Shown here: in pieces, positions 13,729 to 26,891 of the stretch
Numbering within the stretch: the first letter of the stretch is position 1
How the letters are laid out: every line of letters starts with the position of its first letter
Assembly: GCA_003956705.1 (NCBI GenBank)
Contig: QZCP01000052.1
Span: forward strand, 130,221-194,220
Length of the DNA stretch: 64,000 bases
Source of the DNA: Brevipalpus yothersi
Lineage: Eukaryota; Arthropoda; Arachnida; Trombidiformes; Tenuipalpidae
Direction of reading: 5' to 3'
Program-made: the position numbers and the translations under genes
The notes under the pieces: generated by a model
What the model was told of the DNA's origin: nothing
Seen by the model: only the letters and a program-made list of their open reading frames with translations
The model's database searches: none

Positions 13729-14991
13729 ATCTTTCCAAATATCAGCCAAAAAGATGGAAGATTTTGAAACTATCACAAAAAGGATTTCAGGACTCTTGAA
13801 ACAACACATTACAGCACATTAAAAATTGTAAATCCTTATTGGAATACTCTGAGTATAGTTTGATTCCTTTTCTAAAGTGAGATTTATAGAGACACAACCC
13901 AAAGATCGAAGATTTCTTGAATTCTTATCAATCGAGAATTCCAAGGTTCTTACTCAAAAAGCCAGGGAAATTATTTTATCTCCATCAGAAAACAAGCTCA
14001 TCTGTTAATTTTTACGCAATTAGATTCCTCTAAAACATTGATAAGTTGAAAAAAATGCTTACCGATTTTAATTACAAGTGAAATGGTTTAAATATTTCAT
14101 AATCAAATTGAGCTCGGAAACAGTTTGCTGAATGAAAATTCATCCCAGTAAATAAGACAAACCTGTTGGGTTGATTTTAAAATAGCAGCCTGTTAATTTC
14201 ATATATTACCTCTGAAACGCAAGCAGGAAGATCCTCAGTCATTGGAAAACTCTTCCAAAGACTGGTCCATTTCATTGTAATGAAGAAAAATTGTATCACT
14301 ATCATGTATTGTTGCATCATGATCTGGAATGTTTAGCTACAAAAGATTAGTAAGCAAATTGAAACAAAAAACTCGGTTTCCTGGGAATCTTCCCAATCAT
14401 TTGGAGGATCAATATGATTAGCTCGAATCAGATGAAAGATCAATGTGATGGTACATGTATCACAAAAGCCTGATGAAAAAATGATGAAGTCAGCTTCTCA
14501 ATCAATATACAATGTAATCAATTCTTGAGTTGATGGTAAATATCAATCATCCATGAGTATTTTAAGAAATTCTCTTGATTTAAATAAGTAAATAATCCTA
14601 TATTTTGTGTCCTAAAGTGTTCAAATTAAAGAGTTTCAAAAACTTTTTTTCAAAATCATCATCTTCAACTTTCCTCTTGATAACGAAGAGCATGAAATAA
14701 CAAGCAAAATTGATCGGAAAATAATCTTTTTCCAAGTCATATTGATTAGAATGATGAGATAGAAAAGTTATTTGGTTGAATAAAGTATATTTCACTTTCG
14801 GAGTTTCGATTAATATGAGATTCTGAAGTCAAACTTATGTTAATAGCACAAAAGAACTTGAAAGATTTGAACAAAGAATTCAATGACGAAAACCTTTTTG
14901 ACGCTTTTTGATGGATTTCATGATGGGTGAAGTTTTTCACTCTTTCACAATTACAGTAGTTCATCATCAACATTAAAAAATAAAAATGAAT

Positions 14992-16300
14992 TTATTGGCT
15001 GATATCTCTGCTGGTTTGAATCAAAATGATGGTAGTTTCTTTACAATAGGTAAAATCTTCCGCCCAGAGAGGATCGATTTCAGTGGCAGCTAAAAGATTT
15101 TTGAATTTTTCAAGCTTTCTCCCCCAATCATAATTATATTCAGCTTCATACTGTTTGACATAATTTGCACCACCAATGATCCACCGAAAAAGATAGGTAC
15201 AAAATGTGCATCCAATAAAATTGACTTTGGGAAATATACTTTGAACGATATGAAAATACTTTTCGACTGGTTTGGCAGGACTTTGATCAAAAACGAAACC
15301 ATATGTCTGCTTTCGGTCCGAATTGGGATCAAATGTGAGAGATTTTCGAAAATTATCCACCTCCTCTTGTATCTGTCCAAGCTCCTGTGGAATGAAGACG
15401 AATTTGGCCATCTCTACACCTTTGCCCGAGAAAGCGATGGAAAGAAGATTCGATTCCTGAAAAACGGTTCGACGAGCATCTCTCTTGGAATAAACAATGG
15501 GTGCACAAGATCCAGTGATAATAATTTTATCTCTCAACCCTCTAACTTTATCCAAAAAATTCAAAATGGTTCCACTATTCCAAATTGCACTTGGATTTTT
15601 GGCGAGAATGATCATTCCTTTCAAAGGTTTATCGGCATCATTGGTCTTGGGTGGAGGACTTTTTGGATCATCCCAATCGGTTATGGTGACAGAAAGATCT
15701 GATAAACATTTGCTAACTAAAATACCCGCTATACCATCTTCAGAGGTGACATGATCATTGATTGTTTTATCTGATTGATCCAATTTACGCTGAAAAATGA
15801 CACCTTGTATACCCAACACAACACCGGGAAACTCTTTCGGTGGTACCACATATCCCATATCCCAATATTTGCCAAATGTTAATGAGAAAATTGGATTATT
15901 TACACGTCGAAGGGCAACAAATTCATCAAATTTTTTGACCAAATTTCGACTAGATCGAAGGCGAAGCAATTCACTCTTATCACCATTGTAAAGGACACCC
16001 TAAACACCAAAACAGAAGAGTAAACAACAATACACACATTAATCAATCAAACTCTCAAAAACTGATCAAAAGGTCATGTCCACACATATAACCTCTTCAC
16101 ATACTCACCATATACTCCCCATTAGCTTGCTCCATAACCCGTAAACAAAACATACTTGATGGTCGAATGGTCAACACATGAGATGCAATCGATTGCCATT
16201 TTCGACACACTCGACGAACACTTTTCAAATCTTTTCCACGCAAAAAGCTAAATATTCTCTCCAATATAACATCGATATCCAATGCTTGATGCATGATCAT
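14992..16300 (-). CDS. FBXO22: FBXO22-like F-box and FIST-domain protein
   Basis: Two exons on the minus strand, 16300-16109 and 15999-14992, join in phase 0 to give 399 residues; human FBXO22 has 403. An F-box lies at about residues 8-45 (ILERIFSFLRGKDLKSVRRV). The C-terminal half resembles the FIST_C region of FBXO22: QTYGFVFDQ, then FHIVQSIFPKVNFIGC, and TTIILIQTS close to the end. In vertebrates FBXO22 is the substrate receptor of an SCF ubiquitin ligase that targets KDM4 demethylases and others. The single intron is 109 bases. The stop codon TAA is embedded in an AATAAA hexamer (CCAATAAATTC), which may also serve as the polyadenylation signal. It is divergent from the kynureninase gene, 821 bases away. 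Confidence 0.8.
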
Positions 16301-17121
16301 ACACCTCCATCAACAACAACAACAACAATCAACTACCAGGTATCACAAATGTCAATGTTTAACCAAATCCAAAAAAACCAAAACAGAAATTGAAACCCAA
16401 AACGATATCTCAAACATTAAAAAATCAATTATTGAACCGGTAACAAGTCTGACTTACAGCTGTGTTTATGGAAGCTCCTCCCCATACATGTACATGTAAT
16501 CATAAACAGACACACCAACCAGAGCGCCAATTGAGATGCCTTGATCACTTTGATGATAATCAAGAAGAAGAAGAAGTTAAGTTAATTGAAAAATGATCAT
16601 CATTCCAAGTGATTATTATACACTGATTATCATTAAGGTGCACTAGTCAACCTTGCAGAGTATATGAGATAGCTTTTTCGGAATTTTTAAAATCTTTTTC
16701 TCGGATTTTTTCTTCTCTCTCTCTCTCTCTCTTTCACTTACACTTTACACTTCTCAATCGCTTTCGTTAAGAGGTTTGGCCAAGAAGCGATAGTAAAAAA
16801 GTTCTGAACGAGCTTACTTATAATAACCAGTCCAAACACACATACACACACATTCGGCGCGCATGTGTTTGCCTCTCGATAATCTTGAGAAAAGATGTTG
16901 GGAAGAGAGAAGAGAGAAGAGGAGAGAGAAAAAAGATGAGAAACTCCTTTCGTTTCTCTCTCTTTTCATCTTCATCCTTCGAAAATTTTGCTTCCTGAGT
17001 CTTGAGAGATTCTCTCTTCGATCACTTGCCATCGTGACTCTCTCTGGTTAGCGAGTTATCCTCTCCTCGCCTCTGATCATCATCGCCATTCCAATAGTCT
17101 CGGACGAAAATTATAACTGCC
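16301..17121. promoter_or_regulatory. Shared intergenic region between divergent FBXO22-like and kynureninase genes
   Basis: This 821-base stretch separates two head-to-head start codons. It contains a CT tract (about 16716-16733) and a GA-rich/CT-rich inverted pair around 16890-17000. It presumably holds both promoters and both 5' UTRs. No specific factor site is claimed. Confidence 0.35.
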
Positions 17122-18794
17122 ATGGTATGTGTGTATTTGTCATTTCGAAATCGTTATTGGAAAATTATTTGAATGATTTTAGTTTGTGTGGAAATTATCA
17201 AAATTCTTGATGAAAAGTATTAGAACTGCGGAAATGACTTTATTTTGAGTTGACGAATTTTTGAAGAATTCTGAAAGTTTTCGGTTGTCAATTTTCGTTT
17301 GTATGTGATTTACTTCAAATTTTTGAATTTTTTTCCCATTCAATCCCAATCAGAATAACGTATCAGGATCCAACACCGGTCACTTGGCCAAAAGAAAGCA
17401 AGTTCATCATGCTAATGGTAATGGATATCTGACCACATCATCATGTCCAGCCGCAGTTCTTCGGGAAAAAGCTCTCATTTGGAATGTTCCTCTGGAAAGT
17501 GAAGAATTTGCTCGCCGCTTGGACGAAGAGGATTCATTAAGTCGATTCCGTTCCGAATTTTGTATACCAAAAAAATTCGAACTGCCACATGGTGAGTGAA
17601 AAGTTGTTTTTCTCTCTCTCTTCCTTTTTATTTGGATAGTTTTTTTCTTCTGAAAATTTCATGATAAATACTCGGTCTATCCTCAATGTCATCATGACAC
17701 GAGTTAAGAACGTGTATCATATGTTTTGTCAACACTGTTGATGGTACATCTTTCGACCGATGACCATGATTGCTGAGTTCTGAGTTTCACGAGTCATCAT
17801 GCATCACCAATATTTTTCATTTCAATAGCATTACTTTTTGGCCCAAAAAGCATTTCTCACCATCATGACGCATTATTTTGCATTCTTCACCGAACATATT
17901 CTTACAATTCGGTCATCCTCAATATTCAGATCGATGAGGACCATTTTTGGCTCTCTCTCGTGTCAAACCATAAGCCGTGATCCACCGACCTTGCCGAGAG
18001 GCTCAGCAAAAGTTATTATTTTGAAACTGTTCAGCTTGCTACTGATCGTACATATACACACACACTTTCATCATCAATTATCTTGATTCGGAAGTCAGTT
18101 TTTAACCCTACTCAATTTATACGATCAGATATGAGAAGAAGCAATAATCCTCCACAATTTTTGAAACTTTCTCACTCATTTAGAAAATTTCGAGAATTTA
18201 CCAGTTCATCACAACTCTCATCTGATATGAGAGAGAGAGAGTAAAGAGGCTCCTTTTTTCTTACAAACTTTTCATAACAAGCTAATCATTCAAGCAGTAC
18301 ACCAATGATTATTAACTACCCTCTGATCACCCACATCACCTAGCTTGATGATTAATTGAGAAGAGAAGAGATTGCAATTGCTAATTGAGATTGCAAGTTT
18401 TTAGTGTATCTTTCTTAAATTTTCTCAATATTTTTGTCATCGTTAGCAAGGGACAACATTTCGCTGATCCGTGCTAATGTGGTCCACTTGTGAGTGGTCA
18501 CTATCTTTGTCTTTATCTTTCTCTCTTTCTCTAACATAGTATCAACACATGTTTGTGGTCAACACTTGTGGACACTTACGCCTTAATGCTTCCGGTTGCA
18601 TTCGAGACCCTTCGATATGCTTCACTTATACAGTTCGGTTGTACTCAGATTGCTGTTTTCCTATGTTTGCTCAGTTAGCAACATTGATAGATTGAACAAG
18701 TTTTTCGAAACTCGCATATCAGTCTTAAATCCTGGGAAAAAAAGACACTCTTCAGAATCTTTCTGCCATATTGCCTCAGGCAAAGCGATGATTT

Positions 18795-18842
<48 letters not shown>

Positions 18843-21800
18843 CCAGAACTTTTGAAAGCTAACTACTGATATGCAAGCCCCTCAACTTTCTAGTAATCAT
18901 CAGGATTGAGTATCGATAAAATCAGATTCGATGTAGCTTCATGGAAAAATTTTCAGATCTTGCCCAGCAAAACAGACAGAGTGATTACCACTGAAATACT
19001 ATGTTTGTCAGACCGGTTGAGCATTTTTTTTCTCACACTATTGATAGGAGGTGACATGAAAAATATCGATACAAACCATAAACAAACTCAAGTTCATCAT
19101 GTCAATGAACTAGTTTCGGGGAAAAATTTGGTCTGTTGATTTGAATTGATAGAAAACCGTAGCATTAGAATTCTGAGAGTGATAATTTTCTCCACCATTG
19201 CTATATCGTTAATTATATCGTAAATTATTCATCCTTAGCTCATTTCTAACTATGGAGCATATCTATGAAGTAGACCAAGTCGAGCTGATGACGATATTCC
19301 ACAGGTTTATCATGTTTTTCTACTCCTGTTCATCTCAAACCATTTGGGTGTTAATTGATAATACTCTTATCACTGATAAATCATCTTGAATCAGCATCGT
19401 TCTTGAGCATTTAAGTATAGGTAACCTAAAGAATTTACTTATGAATCGAGAAAAAAGTGCTACTGAGCACTTAGATCAACCTTCATTCGGCTGATGATAT
19501 CGAAAATTCTCAGACAGTTGACAGACCCGTTCACGACAGGGACGATCAAGGCTGAACGAAAACTACTTGGATAAATCTTACGTAGTTTAGGACCTTTTGA
19601 TGTCAAAATGATGGAAAACTGATGATGATCTAGTCTCATTATTCTATGAAACACCCATAAGCTACGTAATTCACTTGTCACTGGTTGAGCTTGACATTGA
19701 GAATAGCCGCACGAAAGTTTCAAGGATCTGTGTGGATTAATCCACAGTGCTAGTCTGAATATTGGATAGCTTAATATCAACGGATCATGAGAGAGGTAGT
19801 TTTCTTGATCATATGAGCTGGATCACAGTATACTTAATCAGCTGATCAGCTTTCTCGATCAGCCGATCAGATCCCGTGTTCGAATGAATCTCAAGACTTT
19901 CATATTATATGAACCTTATATATAGCTTGCGGCTATGAGTAGCTATCAGAATTTTCTCAGCTTCATGATAGAGAGACTATAAAACAATACACAAGTCTCG
20001 AACCTCCAAAGAACCGTGATTTCATAATCGATGGAAGAAAGATCCTAGAACTTGATCATGAGAATTTTTACTCTTTTTGTTTCTTGTGTGAATATAATTT
20101 TTCATTCAAATTCATAAGCTCATTGCAAGAAGAAAAAATTTATCAATGAATCAATCTATGGCTATGAGCTAATCTTGAGCGTCATCATCATTGCTCGGGA
20201 ATGCAAAACTTTCGCTCCAAAGTTTGGGCTGACGTGAGCTGAGTCTCAAGCTTTCGATTACATAAGATATATACACTCACACATATTCACATAGACGATC
20301 AATCAGAATTCCATTACTGTCACTAACAAGATCTCCTCCTTTTATTTTCTTGTTTTTACCTTATTTTTTTTATTTGCCTCCATCTTCAGCTTGTCGCTAA
20401 CCGAATCAATCCACATGATTAGAGCTTGAATCGTCTAGGAGAGGAAACACTAGAAAGTTTGAGGGAATTTTCTCTTCTTTTCACGATAAATTAATCTATA
20501 TTGGCAATGATCAGCATCTATTGATAATAATTTGATTAATTTATGGATAGTAAATACATTTTGATAGATGAATTTTATTGATCATCATCATTATCATTAT
20601 CAATTTTCCATAACATCACCGATTATGATTTCTGTGTTAGTAAACAAAGATCTTGTCACCTCAATCAATGACGAAAACAGTAGATATAGCTCTCCAACTA
20701 TTTATCTTCTATCTTTAAGAAAATATTCAATCTGTTTGGTCTGAATGGGGCAAAATTGTCCATGAAAAATATCAAAATATTCCAAAAATCTGAAATTTTT
20801 ATCCCGTTCTTTCTCTAGTTGATCCGAAGCTTGTAGACGTAGAAGATGAGAGTATCTACCTGTGTGGTCAATCTCTTGGTCTTAGACCTAAGCAAACCGA
20901 AAAATACTGCCTAGAAGTTCTCAATAATTGGGCCAAAAGAGGTGTACATTCCCACTTCAATGGAGCTTTACCGGCAGCTTTATGTGATCTGCCAGCCAAA
21001 GCTCCTATGGCTAAAATTGTGGGTGCTCTACCTGGAGAAGTGACCATTATGAATGGATTGACCGTTAATCTTCACCTGATGTTGGCATCTTTTTATCGAC
21101 CCACATCAAGACGTTTCAAGATCATGATGGAAGGACACGCTTTCTCATCAGATCTTGTAAGCAAGATAAGTGATTGATAATCAATTGATAGTAACGAACT
21201 TTCTCTTTCTTTATAGTTTGCTGTAAAATCACATTTGAATTTCCATGGATATTCTCCAGAAACGTCTTTGGTGCTGATGGAACCTAGAGAGGTGAGTTTA
21301 CAAAATTTTTCATGAACTTTAAGAGCAAATCGTCTCACATTTCTCAAGATTGCCCAATCTGAGAGAATTGTTGCATGCTTGGACTAAGATTCAGGGAAAA
21401 ATTCATTTGGGTCAATAACTGAATCACAGCTCTAGGAAACTAATTCAATGACTGATAAGATTTTTGAAGGGTCATGTTCTGAAATGTTCCAATCATTGTG
21501 AAACTGTGGAAAAGAAAACCTGTCCTGAGGCTCCATTAGGTTCAAGAACTTTTCATGGGAAATTTTGAGATCTTCTCGAAGCCCTCACCTCTGCAGTCAG
21601 ATTAATTGAGACAATTTTGTTACATTTTCATCATCTTCTTCTGGGCTTAACATTTTATTATTTCCAATTATTCAGGGAGAACAAACTCTGCGTGAAGAGG
21701 ATGTTCTGAAATTAATCCAAAAAGAAGGTGATACAACAGCCCTCATCCTTCTACCAGGAGTCCACTATTACACTGGTCAATTGATAAATATTCGAAAATT

Positions 21801-23069
21801 AACTGAAGCTGCCCATTCGAAAGGAATTATCGTTGGATTAGACGGTGCACATGCCGTTGGCAATGTACCTCTGTACTTACACGATTGGAATGTTGATTTT
21901 GCTGTTTGGTGTACTTACAAGGTGAGAAAATCTGAACCTTGGTTATTTTTTCTCTGATAGAATATTCTATCACTTTGAACTACTGAACTTTACTTACCAC
22001 TCATTTCATGTATAATTTATTCATTTTGACATCATTTTCGTTCAGTATTTGAATTCAGGACCCGGATGTTTGGGGGCAGTTTTTGTTCATCAACGATTGA
22101 CTGATGCTCAAGATAATGATCCATGTTTTCCCATGTTCCGAGGTTGGTGGGGAAACAATAATAAGACAAGATTTTTGATGAGAGAAGGTAAGAAGAAGAA
22201 GAAGAAGACAAGGTTAATCCTGTAATCCTTGCTTGATACACCGAATGGCATGATATAATTTTTTGAATTTTTCAGAATTTGATCCTAGTGTGGGAAGCGA
22301 TATGTTTCGAATTAGTAATCCTCCGCCTCTTCTTGCTGCTCCACTGATGGCAAGTTTGGATGTAAGTTAATGATTTAATCGATTAAACAACCGATTAGCG
22401 CACGGAAAAAAATTAAGATTTAATCGAAATTTTTCTTCCACTATTATCGATAGATTTTTGATCAAACATCGATGGAAGAAATAAGTAAAAAACAATTTCT
22501 TCTCACTGGATATTTGGAATATCTGTTAAAATCGCATTTCGGTTCACACAAGCCGAGATTAGAGATGAATAACGGTAAAAATTCAGATGGAACACCATTT
22601 TTAAATATTATCACACCATCTGATCCCACTCAAAGAGGTTCACAATTATCTCTTGTGTTCTCCATTCCATTGGCAAAAGTTCAAGAATCTCTACAAAAGA
22701 GAGGAATTGTGGTAAGTTGAAATTTGATTTAATTCACTGAAAATCTGAGTAACTGATGTTGAATTTTGATGATATCCTTTTCTCCTTTTTTTCAAGTGTG
22801 ATGTTCGAACACCTAATGTAATGCGAGTATCACCGGCACCACTTTACAATTCATTTGTTGATGTATACAAATTTGTCAAAAATTTGGACCAAGTTTTGGA
22901 GGAAACCAGCAAATCAGTGGATCCAAGCTGTATACTGACAAATATAGCCACAGCAGAGGAAGCTCTTGCTAATGAATATTCAAATAACAATGATTGTGAA
23001 TCGCCTATCAGCAGTTTCACATCCACTTCCGATTCAGAGCTAGATTCTAGTGAAGGAATAACGAGCTAA
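17122..23069 (+). CDS. KYNU: Kynureninase
   Basis: PLP enzyme (EC 3.7.1.3) that cleaves kynurenine and 3-hydroxykynurenine to anthranilate or 3-hydroxyanthranilate plus alanine in tryptophan catabolism. Nine exons: 17122-17124, 17354-17591, 20819-21156, 21217-21291, 21676-21921, 22046-22187, 22276-22361, 22454-22711, 22797-23069; all phases agree and give 552 residues. The PLP lysine is K300 in WCTYK, followed by YLNSGPG as in human KYNU (K276). Other family blocks are CGQSLGLRPK, FYRPTSRRFKI, LDGAHAVGNVPLYLHDW and FRGWWGNNN. The first coding exon holds only the ATG, at a good donor (ATG|gtatgt); the next exon is open from its acceptor. Intron 2 is 3227 bases. The protein is longer than the usual ~465 residues because of a Ser/Asn/acidic tail and an N-terminal extension of about 40 residues. 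Identity is secure; the start rests on the one-codon exon. Confidence 0.92.
17592..20818. other. Intron 2 of kynureninase
   Basis: A 3227-base intron, far longer than its neighbours. It contains a CT microsatellite (18797-18839) and no coding frame I can support on either strand. Confidence 0.8.
18797..18839. repeat. (CT)n microsatellite
   Basis: A CT dinucleotide run in the long kynureninase intron. Confidence 0.9.
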
Positions 23070-24135
23070 AATTTAGCTTAATATGCAATGAATTAATTGA
23101 TAATTCTTGTTAAGTATTAGGCTTGTAAAACTATTTTTACGGTGTTCAACTCTGACCATTGGATTAGAATGTGTCCAACAAGTGGCTGTATGTATGAATC
23201 ATGATAATGAGCTTAGCATGTCAATTAATTTTCACTGTCTTTTACTTTATCTCTCAATCTTGGTGATGTGAATGCAAATGCAAAATTTGGAAATATTTTT
23301 TGCCAATATCCACTTCATCATGAAGAAATGAAAGTTTCTCTCAGCTTCTTTGAAAGCGATAAAAAATGAAACAAAATGGAACAAAAAAATCGAACTTCTT
23401 TTCTTTAGCAACTTTTTCTTTTACAATATTAAAATATTTTGCACATCGAAACTTCTTTGGAAGAGAAAAAAAGAAATTTTTGCTTACGAAAATCAATATA
23501 AATCTATATATTCATACAATATTTTCAATTTGAACAATATTCATCCAATATCAACCATCTCAAGGTTATTCCGAGACATCATGTAAAATATGTTACCCAT
23601 ACTCAGAATATCTCTTCGATCTAAAGAGAAAAAAAAGAGTTGATTCATTCGTGATCTATCATTTTGGCCATGAATAATGGATAAATATCGATTAGGACTA
23701 GTGAAAGTTGTGTGAAAGAAGTTAGTGTGTTGATGACAATGATTCTTTGATAGTAGAAATACATATATATTCACATGGTATCGATTTATATTTCATGCTA
23801 AGAACATTCTATCTCATTCATTGTTTTCAAGATGGATATTGCCCGATAATAATAATGATAATAATAGTAATACCCAGATTCTGTTCTTATATTTATATAA
23901 ATATATTGGCTGATAAAGAGAAGAAGAAAAAAAAGAATGTATACCGCATGGGCATTGTGTATTCATGGATGAATCGATATAATCATCAAACAAACTCAAC
24001 TTAACTCACCTGAACTTATGCAAGTCTCACACAGTAATGATAACTATTCAAAATGTGATCATTACGAAAAAGCATGCAAAACATATCAAAATTGTGTGAA
24101 TGTGTCTATGTGACTTTTATTTGCAAGAATATTTA

Positions 24136-24138
<3 letters not shown>

Positions 24139-24175
<37 letters not shown>
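24139..24175. repeat. (GT)n microsatellite
   Basis: A GT dinucleotide run of about 37 bases. Confidence 0.95.
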
Positions 24176-24177
<2 letters not shown>

Positions 24178-26089
24178 TAGACATGGACCCAAGGACAATT
24201 AATTTGGACTGTGAGATTAAGGATTAACAGATATGGAGAGAACCTTTCAAGTGACAATTTGTTATTTGTTCAGATGGCTTCTATTATCGAAGTATTTTTA
24301 TCACTAAAGAGATATGGACTTGAAAATTATGATTTTCACTAATCACCAACTTTTTATCTTTTTCCATCTGTATATTTACTTGTTTGGTGACTAGCAAAAA
24401 TAGATTTCATTATTTGTACAATATATTTTTGGTATTTTTGGTGATATTCATGGTATTTATGGTATTTTTAATTCTAATTTAAATTCCTCTCCCGGTAATT
24501 CTGCTCAAAATTAATGGTGAGAAAAGAAGTGATCCTCAGAGGATTGTGAAAGGTATGTGAGAAGAAAAAAAAATCAAATCAAATGAGTATAACAACTGAT
24601 TAATCAAACAATCAGTTAAATGTATAAATATATATATATTGGTGTATACACACACGCTCACAAAATTGAGCAATTTGGTTTGGCAGATTGCAAAAGAGTT
24701 GAGCTGAACTAACTTCCGTTTGGTTTTCCGAATCAAAACCTCTTTTCATAATTTTATCATGGTACTTATTCCATGAGGTGAAGAATAAATCATGAGCTAC
24801 AGTTGGATGATAGAAATTATTTAATCATTTGATATACACCAAAAAGTTCATGTTTCCAGTTGATAATTGTTTCTCTCCTCTCTCTTTCTCTTTCTCCTAG
24901 CAAATCATGATTATGACGATTACTTTACTCGATCAGTGGCAGATGTAACATTCATTTGTCAAAGAGATGACATCCACTCTTTTTTTCCATGGCTTACCAT
25001 AGGCAACATTCACCAAAGTGATCGAGAAAAAGAGAAAAAGAAAGAGAAATAGGAAAAAAGAAAGAGAGAAAGAGAGGAAGACAGAGAGAAAGGTGGAAAA
25101 TCAAAGTGATCAACAGTGATCAACGGATACAAGACAGACAAAAGTGGGAAAGAATAAAAAAAAGATGACAAAAAACACTTGATCCTCCATGGTGGACTAG
25201 TGGTGATTGTGATTTCTTCAAGAGAAAAAAAAGGTCTATAGACTTAATTATCATTATTATTATCATCTTCCAAGTGATAATGTATATCGTATAATTTTTG
25301 GTAAGTGGTGATTGGTATGTGTGTGTGTTCGATATCATTTATATTCAACAATGTGCGACATTTATCAATTTCGAGTTCATCATCAAGCTATTTATTCATC
25401 TTCCACCCTGTTCGATGATCTGAACATCTTGTTGAATGATGATGAGTAATCCCTTTTTTTTGCCATCACTTGGGCTCTGTTTCCAGCAACCTTTGTCTCT
25501 CAGTGTGATCAGTTGAGAATTTCGATTAACCAAGTGATCAGCAGCTAGCAACTTGTCGAATATATATATTTCAGGAAGAAGAACAACAATCTGTGGAATT
25601 GTTGAAACGTGTGTATGTATGAGGTTGTAAACTAGTGGTAGTGATCATAATTGAACATATTCTCTCTCTCTCTCTTCTCCTTTCTCTTTCTCTTTCACAT
25701 ATTGTTTAACAATGCCCGTCAAGATGAGCCTTGAAAATAAATCACAATCATAGGCCATCAAAAATGTTCACCCTATTTAGATGGTGATAATGATCGATGT
25801 CCTAGGTGCTCAATAGTCATCACATCACACATCTCACTCACCGAATCGTGATAATAAATGTAGTGTCTATGAGTGCCAATGTGTGTGATCTCAGCAAAAG
25901 TTTACTTGGGTGGCTTTCTTCCTTCAAGTCCCTGGATAAATTATATCACTAAAAATGTAACATTTAACTTGCTAACTTATCACTCTTGATGTCCTAAAAT
26001 AATCGGTATCACACAATTATGATCATTGTTCCTACCATTCTATTTCTCTCTAACTCTACCAAATTCACTGTGTGAGGTGTCTAGGCCCT

Positions 26090-26092
<3 letters not shown>

Positions 26093-26142
<50 letters not shown>
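26093..26142. repeat. (GA)n microsatellite
   Basis: A GA run of about 50 bases. A CT run follows about 175 bases later on the same strand, so the two are complementary and could pair. Confidence 0.95.
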
Positions 26143-26147
<5 letters not shown>

Positions 26148-26314
26148 AAAACCTTCTAGTCACATTTGCATTATCTGTGCAAGAACTTTCCTCTCCATCG
26201 AAACTCTACTCTTCCTTAGGAGGAGAGAAGAATGATTATATGCATCTCATCTTCCATCAGCACCATAAACCTAGCATTCCATTCTATTATGTGTCTCCCC
26301 TTACAGTTCTGATT

Positions 26315-26316
<2 letters not shown>

Positions 26317-26371
<55 letters not shown>

Positions 26372-26396
26372 TCTCTCTCTCTTACTCTCTCTCTTA
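26317..26396. repeat. (CT)n microsatellite, imperfect at its right end
   Basis: CT units with scattered ttct and ttact interruptions towards the right. Confidence 0.95.
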
Positions 26397-26703
26397 CTCA
26401 CTCACTTTTATCATCATCAATAGCCTCACAATCTTAATCTCATTGGCTAATGATGATGGGTAAATTGAGGGAGCGAAAATATTTTTTCTTCTCTCTGTCT
26501 CTCTCAGATATATTCCACCGATTCAGTTTGTTCGTGATTGATGTGTGTCTCTTCTGATTTCCACTGATAATTTGAAAGTTCATCAACTCACATTCAAACA
26601 ATATGTAATATTGTTCCGGGTGTATGAAAAAAAACAACAAGAACGATTAGTGATCTTTTTTATCTGCATCCAATTTTTTTCCGTCAATCTATTTCCATAA
26701 TCT

Positions 26704-26730
26704 GCACACACACACACACACACACACACA
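26704..26730. repeat. (CA)n microsatellite
   Basis: A CA run of about 27 bases upstream of the first SLC26 gene. Confidence 0.9.
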
Positions 26731-26891
26731 GAGCGAGATAATTTAATCGACAATTTTTTATCTAATTCTTTTTCTCTGGATCTTGTTTTTGTTTCTTCCT
26801 CTGCAGTTGCATCACTTGCAACTGTGTCCAGTGTGTGTGTTTGCACATCGGTGTGCTAGCCCATCCATCAATTGACCATAGTGGCTGACCA

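Larger units (their letters stand above)
11903..14991. other. Gene-poor AT-rich stretch
   Basis: Apart from a CT microsatellite and the broken frame at 13150-13728 listed separately, I see no splice-compatible coding sequence on either strand. Confidence 0.5.
23070..26891. other. Gene-poor intergenic region with several microsatellites
   Basis: It carries GT, GA, CT and CA dinucleotide runs, listed separately, and short AT-rich frames only. The last part must hold the promoter and 5' UTR of the first SLC26 gene; an acceptor-like ttgaccatag lies just before its ATG. Confidence 0.6.
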
